From NCBI GenBank assembly GCA_002502365.1, contig DAOJ01000038.1, positions 1 through 9,934 on the forward strand: DNA of 9,934 bases, in the 5' to 3' direction. This document shows positions 1 to 5,443 of the stretch, piece by piece. The DNA is from Euryarchaeota archaeon UBA106. GTDB lineage: Archaea; Thermoplasmatota; Poseidoniia; Poseidoniales; Thalassarchaeaceae. The translations under genes were made by a program, and so were the position numbers. The notes beneath the pieces are model-generated. The model was not told the origin of the DNA, did no database searches, and saw only the letters and a program-made list of their open reading frames with translations. Each line of letters begins with the position of its first letter. The stretch's first letter is position 1.

Positions 1-144
1 CGTAATGTTGCATTGCCGTTTGCTTTGACCGCCCTAATCGTAGCTGCTGCTGGCTCTCTAAATATCAAAGGACAAGATGTTCAAGGTGAAATAAATCCTC
101 ACGAAATAATGAGAATGAGGAAACAAGAAAAGGAAGAGGACTGA
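1..144 (+). CDS. C-terminal end of an unidentified membrane protein (partial)
   Basis: The first reading frame is open from the left edge for 47 codons to a TGA at 142-144. The translated tail has one hydrophobic stretch of about 18 residues (VALPFALTALIVAAAGSL, residues 3-20 of the fragment) followed by a polar, highly charged end that finishes KQEKEED. This pattern fits the last transmembrane helix of an integral membrane protein with a cytoplasmic charged tail. No family can be named from so short a piece. The stop lies only 2 bp from the stop of the convergent NifU-like gene. The fragment could still be a chance open frame, but its codon use resembles the neighbours and the layout leaves no other gene here. 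Confidence 0.55.
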   Translation, partial: RNVALPFALTALIVAAAGSLNIKGQDVQGEINPHEIMRMRKQEKEED

Positions 145-146
145 TT

Positions 147-440
147 CTATTCTTCGGTTCTTTCAACACCTAATTTGTCGTCGATAAATGCCCGCATGTA
201 AGCGGGAAGTTCACCATTGACGAAGATTACATCATTTACTTCGTCGAGTTTCATCAATGAATAATAAATTTGCATCGCAGTCATAGGAGTTGAACTGCAG
301 CCAGTGCAGCCACCTTCTAGTGATATCATGATTATTCCATCAGTTGTATCTACCACATTGACAACACCATCGTGTGCATCCAAAATCGCTTGAACTGGCC
401 CTACGGACTGTAGAATGAGTTGCTTATCGACTTCAGCCAC
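147..440 (-). CDS. NifU C-terminal-domain Fe-S cluster scaffold/carrier protein
   Basis: This 97-residue protein is a stand-alone NifU C-terminal domain (Nfu type), which in known members holds a labile [4Fe-4S] cluster between two subunits and passes it to apo-enzymes in the cytoplasm. The diagnostic CxxC is visible as GGCTGCSS, with Cys45 and Cys48, preceded by the usual helix and strand (ILDAHDGVVNVVD, then GIIMISLEGGC). Family members with only this domain are 70-100 residues, so it is complete. It starts with GTG at 440-438, chosen because a good ribosome binding site (GAGGGA, 446-451) lies upstream and the next ATG upstream is out of frame. It is divergent from the amidotransferase gene and convergent with the partial membrane-protein gene. 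No N-terminal NifU/IscU domain is present. The client enzyme cannot be told from this window. Confidence 0.88.
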   Translation of the reverse strand: MAEVDKQLILQSVGPVQAILDAHDGVVNVVDTTDGIIMISLEGGCTGCSSTPMTAMQIYYSLMKLDEVNDVIFVNGELPAYMRAFIDDKLGVERTEE

Positions 441-503
441 GTGATTCCCTCATAGCGGCTAGTAGGCGAGATGCTTTGAACCATTGGTGGGCTGACCATC
501 GAT
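441..503. promoter_or_regulatory. Divergent intergenic region between the NifU-like gene and the amidotransferase
   Basis: These 63 bp must hold the start signals for two genes that point away from each other. No convincing TATA box stands out. The minus-strand ribosome binding site is clear, while the plus side has only a weak GGTGG at 486-490, 13 bp before the GTG start. The region is short enough that the two promoters probably overlap, so shared regulation is possible but not shown. Confidence 0.4.
446..451 (-). promoter_or_regulatory. Ribosome binding site of the NifU-like gene
   Basis: On the minus strand the sequence reads GAGGGA, five bases before the GTG start at 440. It matches the anti-Shine-Dalgarno end of 16S rRNA and supports the GTG as the true start. 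Confidence 0.6.
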
Positions 504-1403
504 GTGGCAGACACGGTCAGGGTTCTGATGGTCGACCTGTTGGTCGAAAGAGCAGAATTCGGACACGGAGGAAATCAGGAAGTTGTGAGACCATTTGCAG
601 CAGCCGGAGATGTAGAGTTGCTACTTGTAACCCCTCAGATGCAATCCTTTGAGGCTGGCAAAAAAGCCGAAGCAGGAGAAGTAGTACTTTCGGAGGAAGA
701 CGTTCCCCATTGGGATGATGATTTTCCCTTTTGGCAATCAACCAATGTAGATTTAGAGGGTAGAAGTGTTACCTTCCGACGTATCGTGATGCCTATGATC
801 GAAGATGATCAGAAGATGTCAGCATGGCTTGATACAGTAGGGATTGATGCGGTTGTTTGTAGTGGTTCCAAGAAGAATGTCAGCATGTGGGAGGATTGGA
901 TGGCACCATCCGCTTCGTTGGTTCGGGCTTCTGCAAAATCAGGTATTCCAACCCTAGGTATTTGTTTTGGACATCAATTACTCTGTCATGCCCTAGGTGG
1001 GAAAATAGAACGTGCTGATTCACTCTCAAGCGGGATTTGGGATTTGGATTTAACCTCAGAGGGAGCTGATGACGAATTACTAACTTCACATATATCGAAA
1101 GGAAATACTGTCGCAGGATTGTTTACCCATCAGGATCACGTAATGACCTTGCCTGATTCATGTAGACTCCTCTGTTCTACGTCCCACAATGGTGTTACTG
1201 CTGTCCGGGTTTTTTCTGATGATGGAGAAAAGTTGCCAGCCTGGGGATTACAATTTCATCCTGAAGCGGCAAGAGCAAGAATTGAGCGAGCTCATGAGTG
1301 GGGCCACATAACAGATGAAGAATTAGCATCTTTCAAAGGCGAGCATGATGGAGCTAGTATATTGTCTTCATTCGCTAGTATCGTAGGCCGCTATCAAGCG
1401 TAA
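504..1403 (+). CDS. Class I glutamine amidotransferase, GuaA-like stand-alone domain
   Basis: This 299-residue cytoplasmic protein carries a complete class I (triad) glutamine amidotransferase domain, which hydrolyses glutamine to supply ammonia. The nucleophile elbow is GICFGHQLL with Cys154. The other catalytic residues are in LQFHPEA, His252 and Glu254. A THQDHV segment before them is typical of the GMP-synthase-like branch. The first 100 residues or so form a longer than usual lead-in with an acidic stretch, so the protein exceeds the roughly 240 residues common for stand-alone members. No synthetase domain follows; the next gene is a pyrophosphatase. The start is a GTG at 504, and an in-frame ATG at 528 (residue 9) is a possible alternative. 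An ATG at 502 is out of frame. The ammonia acceptor is unknown. Known relatives of this branch include gamma-glutamyl-peptide hydrolases, so synthase activity should not be assumed. Confidence 0.85.
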   Translation: MADTVRVLMVDLLVERAEFGHGGNQEVVRPFAAAGDVELLLVTPQMQSFEAGKKAEAGEVVLSEEDVPHWDDDFPFWQSTNVDLEGRSVTFRRIVMPMIEDDQKMSAWLDTVGIDAVVCSGSKKNVSMWEDWMAPSASLVRASAKSGIPTLGICFGHQLLCHALGGKIERADSLSSGIWDLDLTSEGADDELLTSHISKGNTVAGLFTHQDHVMTLPDSCRLLCSTSHNGVTAVRVFSDDGEKLPAWGLQFHPEAARARIERAHEWGHITDEELASFKGEHDGASILSSFASIVGRYQA

Positions 1404-1407
1404 TCTC

Positions 1408-1422
1408 CGCCCCGTAGGGGCG
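1408..1422 (+). terminator. Perfect 6-bp stem-loop after the amidotransferase gene (possible terminator or leader structure)
   Basis: CGCCCC, loop GTA, GGGGCG forms a perfect GC-only stem starting five bases after the amidotransferase stop codon. No run of T follows, only ATTAATG, so it is a poor match to a bacterial terminator. Archaeal termination depends mainly on T-tracts. It may protect the 3' end of the upstream mRNA, or belong to the pyrophosphatase leader if the two genes share a transcript. Confidence 0.4.
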
Positions 1423-1438
1423 ATTAATGTGGATTCGG

Positions 1439-1446
1439 ATTAAATA
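1439..1446 (+). promoter_or_regulatory. Candidate TATA box for the pyrophosphatase gene
   Basis: ATTAAATA lies 36-43 bp before the ATG at 1482. With the usual archaeal spacing of about 25 bp from box to start site, transcription would begin near 1468-1472, giving a very short leader that still includes the AGGTG ribosome binding site. This is assigned from pattern alone. Confidence 0.4.
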
Positions 1447-1452
1447 GAGACC

Positions 1453-1470
1453 GTAGGTCGGGCCGACTAC
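1453..1470 (+). repeat. Inverted repeat directly before the pyrophosphatase ribosome binding site
   Basis: The 18-nt sequence GTAGGTCGGGCCGACTAC folds as GTAG/CTAC plus TCG/CGA with one bulged G and a GGC loop, seven pairs in all. It ends one base before the AGGTG ribosome binding site. A second, shorter stem (GACC-GTA-GGTC, 1449-1459) uses some of the same bases, so the two structures exclude each other. If transcription starts near 1470, the repeat would act as DNA, for example as an operator; if it starts upstream, it would be RNA. Confidence 0.45.
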
Positions 1471-1475
1471 AGGTG
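1471..1475 (+). promoter_or_regulatory. Ribosome binding site of the pyrophosphatase gene
   Basis: AGGTG, six bases before ATG 1482, matches the archaeal Shine-Dalgarno consensus (GGTG core) and fixes this start. Confidence 0.6.
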
Positions 1476-1481
1476 TAAGTT

Positions 1482-3554
1482 ATGTTAGAGAATATACCAT
1501 TGATTGCAACAGGCGCAGGAGCCTTTGGCCTCCTTATCGCTATGTATCTATATAACCAAGTAAACAAAGTAAAAATTGACAATGAAGTTGTTGCTGAAAT
1601 AACTGACGAAATACAAAATGGAGCTATGGCATTCTTATTCGCTGAATACCGGATTTTATTTGTATTCGTGATAGTTGTAGGAGCTGTATTAGCGTGGCTC
1701 AATGACGTTGATACCGCTATAGCTTTCTTTGCGGGCGCAATCGCATCCGTTTTAGCTGGATTCTCAGGAATGCGTTCCGCAACTTCTGCGAACGGACGAA
1801 CTGCGATGGCTGCAAAGAACGATGGTCAGTCGGGCGCTCTTGCTGTGTCCTACAATGGTGGAGCAGTTATGGGCCTCTCCGTTGGCGGACTAGGCCTCCT
1901 AGGAATTTCTCTAATCGCCTTTTGGCTAGGTGCAGAAGATGGCAGTCCTCTGTCAGCGGCAGCTGGATTCGGCATGGGAGCATCATCGATTGCTCTGTTC
2001 GCACGTGTTGGTGGAGGAATTTACACCAAAGCCGCTGATGTTGGAGCGGATTTAGTTGGAAAGGTCGAAGCTGGTATCCCTGAAGATGATCCTCGTAACC
2101 CTGGTGTTATTGCTGACAATGTAGGTGATAACGTAGGAGATGTAGCTGGAATGGGAGCAGATATTTTCGAATCCTTTGTAGGCTCAATAATCGCTGCAAT
2201 GATTATTGCAAGCGAACCAGATGCAATTACAGGAACTGCAATGGACGTTGATTACGTACTAATGCCTATTCTACTAGGGTTCATAGGGTATGTTTCTTCC
2301 ATAATTGGAGTATTCTCAATGACTTTCCTAAAGAATGGAAATGACCCTGCAGCAGCTCTAAGAAACACTACTTTCATCGCTGCCGCGCTATTCTGGGCCG
2401 GTGGATATCTATCAATCGACCAAGGATTTATTGACGTTGAATATGGAATCATGCATTCCGTAGTTCTTGGTAGTGTTGTAGGTATTCTGATTGGATTAGT
2501 AACTGAATACTATACTGGTATCGAACCTGTATTCGGTATCAAGACTAAGGCTATCCCACATATTGGTGAGATGTCAAAGACTGGACCCGCAACGAATGCT
2601 ATTGCTGGTCTGAGTGTAGGAATGATGTCAACATTCATCCCGGTTCTCCTTATTGCAATTGGAATTCTTGGAGCTAACGAATTTGGCGGTGAAACCTACG
2701 GTTTGTATTGCATAGCAATGGCAGCCATGGGTATGCTGGCAACTGTTGGTGTTACAATGACTGTTGATGCATACGGACCCGTTGCAGACAATGCAGGCGG
2801 TATTGCGGAAATGAGTGGCCTTGGTGAAGATGTACGTGCTATCACTGACGAACTTGATTCAATAGGAAACACAACAGCAGCCGTTGGAAAGGGATTCGCT
2901 ATAGGCTCGGCAGCATTAACTGCACTCGCTCTATTCGCTGCCTACACAACATCTGTTGGAGGAGTAAATCTAGATTTGACAGAACCAATGGTTGTAATCG
3001 GATTACTAATTGGTGGAGGCCTTCCGTTTGTTGTGGCTGCAATGACCATGACATCTGTTGGAAAGGCCGCTGGAGACATGGTCGTGGAAATTCGCAGACA
3101 ATTTAAGGAAATTCCAGGATTACTAGAAGGAAAGGAAGGCGTCAAGCCAGATTCCCAGACTTGTGTTGATATTTCAACCAAGGCTGCCCTTAGAGAAATG
3201 GTTGGACCAGGAGTTGTTGCAGTACTTGCACCAGTAATTATCGGATTCCTACTAGGCACTGCAGCCCTTGGTGGAATGCTAGCGGGCTCATTAGTCACTG
3301 GTGTCCTTCTAGCACTCTTCATGGCAAATGCTGGTGGCGCATGGGATAATGCAAAGAAGGCTATCGAGCAAGACCACATACCAGGAGCAAAGAAAGGAGA
3401 TGATGCTCATGATGCAGCAGTTATTGGGGATACCATTGGTGACCCATTCAAGGATACATCAGGACCTTCACTTAACATCCTGATCAAATTGATGTCAATT
3501 GTTGCAGTTGTACTTGCAGGTACTGGTAAACTTTCTGAGACTGGACTACTCTGA
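1482..3554 (+). CDS. hppA: K+-dependent membrane-bound ion-translocating pyrophosphatase
   Basis: This 690-residue integral membrane enzyme hydrolyses cytoplasmic pyrophosphate and exports H+ and/or Na+, saving energy from biosynthetic PPi. All family signatures are present in order: DVGADLVGKVE (186-196), EDDPRNP (201-207), ADNVGDNVGDVAGMGAD (211-227), VDAYGPVADNAGG (428-440), GNTTAAVGKG (462-471) and IGDTIGDPFKDT (648-659). These aspartates and lysines bind the Mg-PPi complex. About 16 hydrophobic helices and the usual length indicate a complete protein. Ala466 and Gly469 in GNTTAAVG occupy the positions that are Ala and Gly in K+-dependent enzymes; K+-independent ones read GNTTKAxT. Glu230 (ADIFESF) aligns with the semi-conserved glutamate of the Thermotoga Na+-pump (E246), but this alone does not separate Na+ from H+ transport. 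The start is well supported by AGGTG at 1471. A lipoprotein gene follows after 45 bp. Confidence 0.97.
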   Translation: MLENIPLIATGAGAFGLLIAMYLYNQVNKVKIDNEVVAEITDEIQNGAMAFLFAEYRILFVFVIVVGAVLAWLNDVDTAIAFFAGAIASVLAGFSGMRSATSANGRTAMAAKNDGQSGALAVSYNGGAVMGLSVGGLGLLGISLIAFWLGAEDGSPLSAAAGFGMGASSIALFARVGGGIYTKAADVGADLVGKVEAGIPEDDPRNPGVIADNVGDNVGDVAGMGADIFESFVGSIIAAMIIASEPDAITGTAMDVDYVLMPILLGFIGYVSSIIGVFSMTFLKNGNDPAAALRNTTFIAAALFWAGGYLSIDQGFIDVEYGIMHSVVLGSVVGILIGLVTEYYTGIEPVFGIKTKAIPHIGEMSKTGPATNAIAGLSVGMMSTFIPVLLIAIGILGANEFGGETYGLYCIAMAAMGMLATVGVTMTVDAYGPVADNAGGIAEMSGLGEDVRAITDELDSIGNTTAAVGKGFAIGSAALTALALFAAYTTSVGGVNLDLTEPMVVIGLLIGGGLPFVVAAMTMTSVGKAAGDMVVEIRRQFKEIPGLLEGKEGVKPDSQTCVDISTKAALREMVGPGVVAVLAPVIIGFLLGTAALGGMLAGSLVTGVLLALFMANAGGAWDNAKKAIEQDHIPGAKKGDDAHDAAVIGDTIGDPFKDTSGPSLNILIKLMSIVAVVLAGTGKLSETGLL

Positions 3555-3566
3555 GATTCTAAGCGT

Positions 3567-3584
3567 CAGACTCTTGAGAGTCTG
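3567..3584 (+). terminator. 7-bp stem-loop after hppA, before the lipoprotein gene
   Basis: CAGACTC, loop TTGA, GAGTCTG is a perfect seven-pair hairpin 12 bp after the pyrophosphatase stop and 15 bp before the lipoprotein start. The following bases are TCCTTAG, with no T-run. It could be a weak terminator or processing site that lowers expression of the downstream genes relative to hppA, or a DNA operator. Nothing in the sequence decides between these. Confidence 0.45.
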
Positions 3585-3599
3585 TCCTTAGGGTCAGCC

Positions 3600-4574
3600 A
3601 TGCGGAGCGGTGCCATTGGCCTGACCATGTTGTTGCTTATGGCCAGTGTTGCCGGCTGCGCAGGACTAACTGGTTCGGGTGGAAGTGGAGAATCAGATCA
3701 CACAATTGAAGTGCCAACTTGGCACATTGGAGATTGGTGGCTATACACATTCTCTACACCAGAATACACCGACGATACTGCCCGACTGGTAGTTGCCTCG
3801 GATAGCGAAGAAGATGGAACCGCCTACATGTTGGCTATCTCATCAATTGGAGAGGCAAGAAGGCACGCTGTTCTCAACCATAACCCATTTCTCGGCAGAA
3901 TAACACACGACAATCTAAGCGCATACGAAAATGGAATGCCTCAGCCTGTTTTGACCTTCCCAATTTCAGAAGGAGACTCCTGGTCATTTTCACTCTTCAG
4001 CAATGATTGGACGACTACAGCCCTAGACGTGGGCAGTAACCATGCAACTATGACCGCACAAGCTTCTGATGGTGCTAGACTCGACTATACCTTCAACACA
4101 GATATTGGTTTCTTCTCTTCCTTCATATGGACCGACTCAGATGGCATAGAGCAATTACGAATGATGCTCGCAACTAATGGTCATACAGAGGATGGAAATG
4201 GTCACAATGGCGAGGTATTTTTCATTCGAGGTGGTGACTTGTATTCCGAAACTTGGGAAAATGCTGGTACAGATTTTGAGATACGAGATACGTTCCTCGT
4301 AAGTGACCATCCTAGCGATGGAGAGTGGGATGAAATGGTCTACTACCTAGATGCAGCCTGTGGAAGTGGAGGATCAAGTATTAGTCTAACACTTCGTGAT
4401 CACACATCGGTGTCGGCTCTACAACGAACTTGGGGACCGGGGGCAGAAGAATATGGTACACTGGGAACTATTCCCTACCCGAGTGAAGAATATACACTGA
4501 CTTTGACATTTACAGGCGATTCAGACCTTCGACTGATTATTGCCGGAGCCATTACCTTTTCATGGACACTCTGA
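3600..4574 (+). CDS. Secreted lipoprotein of unknown function
   Basis: I do not recognise a family for this 324-residue protein. The N-terminus is a lipoprotein-type signal: Arg2, a hydrophobic core (LTMLLLMAS, 8-16) and a lipobox-like VAGC with Cys20, which should be lipid-anchored on the outside of the membrane. A Gly/Ser linker (21-30) follows. The mature part is rich in aromatic and acidic residues and predicted beta strands. An aromatic block IGDWWLYTF (43-51) is echoed by EGDSWSFSLF (124-133), suggesting two related beta sheets or an internal repeat. The C-terminal 100 residues look like a separate beta domain ending in strands TLTLTF and RLIIAGAITFSWTL. Beyond the lipobox Cys only Cys254 is seen, so no disulfide is expected. 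It lies 45 bp after hppA and 9 bp before the hydrolase gene, so it is probably co-transcribed with the latter. A binding or surface role is likely, but no enzymatic motif is visible. Confidence 0.8.
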   Translation: MRSGAIGLTMLLLMASVAGCAGLTGSGGSGESDHTIEVPTWHIGDWWLYTFSTPEYTDDTARLVVASDSEEDGTAYMLAISSIGEARRHAVLNHNPFLGRITHDNLSAYENGMPQPVLTFPISEGDSWSFSLFSNDWTTTALDVGSNHATMTAQASDGARLDYTFNTDIGFFSSFIWTDSDGIEQLRMMLATNGHTEDGNGHNGEVFFIRGGDLYSETWENAGTDFEIRDTFLVSDHPSDGEWDEMVYYLDAACGSGGSSISLTLRDHTSVSALQRTWGPGAEEYGTLGTIPYPSEEYTLTLTFTGDSDLRLIIAGAITFSWTL

Positions 4575-4578
4575 GGTG
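4573..4578 (+). promoter_or_regulatory. Ribosome binding site of the hydrolase gene, overlapping the upstream stop codon
   Basis: GAGGTG begins inside the TGA stop of the lipoprotein gene (4572-4574) and ends five bases before ATG 4584. The overlap suggests translational coupling, with ribosomes that finish the lipoprotein starting on the hydrolase. Confidence 0.6.
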
Positions 4579-4583
4579 TCGAA

Positions 4584-5177
4584 ATGACCTCAGGAACTCT
4601 TGTTATGCTACATGGTATGACTGGAACTTCAGAGAAAATGCAACCCTTGGCCAAGAGTTTGGCACCTATTGGTTGGGATGTTCTATGTCCTCAAGCAGAA
4701 ATCGAACACCCCACTAGAGGTGGGTATGCTTGGTGGTTACGAGCGGAAGACCCAACTTTACCGTTGAATAAAGAATCTCAGAAACAGGTCGAAGATTCAA
4801 TGCAGAGGGTGATTCGCGAGATTCCAAATGGACCTGTGATTATCGGAGGTTTTTCTCAGGGTGGAGCAATTGCCTCTGCACTATTGGAAACAGATTTACA
4901 TGAGCGAATCATTGGTCTTGTTCTAATTGGAACAAAAACTGTTAGGCCAGATTCCCTGATTGAATCACTTCCCTTCCTGAAGCCACGAGAAGTTGTTTGG
5001 ATGCATGGAAAAAGAGATCATCTAGTGCCGATAGAAGTTGGTAGAGAACATATTGAAATTTTTGAATCAGTTGATTGGCCAGTTACTAGGCTTGAACACG
5101 AGAAAGGTCACATGGTTAATTTGAATCAGAAAGAAGAACTGCAAACCGCAATCCAAAGAATGGCTGATTCAGTCTAG
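4584..5177 (+). CDS. Alpha/beta-hydrolase, phospholipase/carboxylesterase (YpfH-like) family
   Basis: This 197-residue cytoplasmic protein has the compact alpha/beta-hydrolase fold of the phospholipase/carboxylesterase family, which cleaves short-chain esters or thioesters. The parts seen are an oxyanion-hole segment MLHGMTGT (8-15), the nucleophile elbow GGFSQGG with Ser91, the acid in MHGKRDHLVP with Asp145, and the base in EKGHMV with His176. The GFSQGG elbow is the form typical of this family. There is no signal peptide, so it acts inside the cell. The length is near the family norm of about 200-220 residues with no lid domain. It follows the lipoprotein gene by 9 bp and is probably translationally coupled to it. 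Its stop is only 5 bp from the stop of the convergent glutaredoxin. The natural ester is unknown; deacylation of lipids or proteins and detoxification are all possible. Confidence 0.9.
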   Translation: MTSGTLVMLHGMTGTSEKMQPLAKSLAPIGWDVLCPQAEIEHPTRGGYAWWLRAEDPTLPLNKESQKQVEDSMQRVIREIPNGPVIIGGFSQGGAIASALLETDLHERIIGLVLIGTKTVRPDSLIESLPFLKPREVVWMHGKRDHLVPIEVGREHIEIFESVDWPVTRLEHEKGHMVNLNQKEELQTAIQRMADSV

Positions 5178-5182
5178 ACGAA

Positions 5183-5443
5183 TCAGGCAAGGTAATCCAT
5201 CAAATGATCCGAGCCACCAATGAAGATTGGTTGTTCTCCTCTGACATCAAAGCAGACTGGAACGGTACGATGACCTGTTGCATCGACTACTTCCCATCTA
5301 AGGTCTCCTTCATGATCGAAATTTACCTCTGTGAAAGTTAGGCCTTTTGCATCGAGAAAATTTTTCGCTCGTGTGCAGTAATAGCACACTGTTTGTGAGA
5401 AAATCAGGAAATCCGTTTCACATGAATCAAGCCACTGTTGCAT
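5183..5443 (-). CDS. Glutaredoxin-like protein
   Basis: This small cytoplasmic thiol-disulfide oxidoreductase has 86 residues when read from the ATG at 5443. The redox motif is SQTVCYYCTRAK with Cys20 and Cys23; the usual glutaredoxin reads CPYC, so Tyr replaces Pro. The conserved cis-proline loop is RTVPVCF, followed by IFIGGSDHLMDYL, the glutathione-binding GG-D segment of the family. The frame stays open upstream to a GTG at 5518, but that extension lies inside the acid-rich coding tail of the transporter gene and would add 25 unconserved residues. The start at 5443 gives the normal glutaredoxin length and has a GGCGAG just upstream. It overlaps the transporter's 3' end by 17 bp, so it is the third gene of this operon and probably translationally coupled. 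It may act with a thiol other than glutathione, which most archaea lack. Confidence 0.88.
   Translation of the reverse strand: MQQWLDSCETDFLIFSQTVCYYCTRAKNFLDAKGLTFTEVNFDHEGDLRWEVVDATGHRTVPVCFDVRGEQPIFIGGSDHLMDYLA

Noticed and set aside
1408..1422. Bacterial-type rho-independent terminator
   Set aside because: The stem is good but no T-run follows, and the context is archaeal, so it is listed only as a possible terminator or leader structure.
2942..3379. 145-codon open frame on the minus strand inside the pyrophosphatase gene
   Set aside because: It lies fully antisense to a conserved enzyme, is rich in Ser/Thr/Pro/Ala as expected from reading the complement, and shows no family motif.
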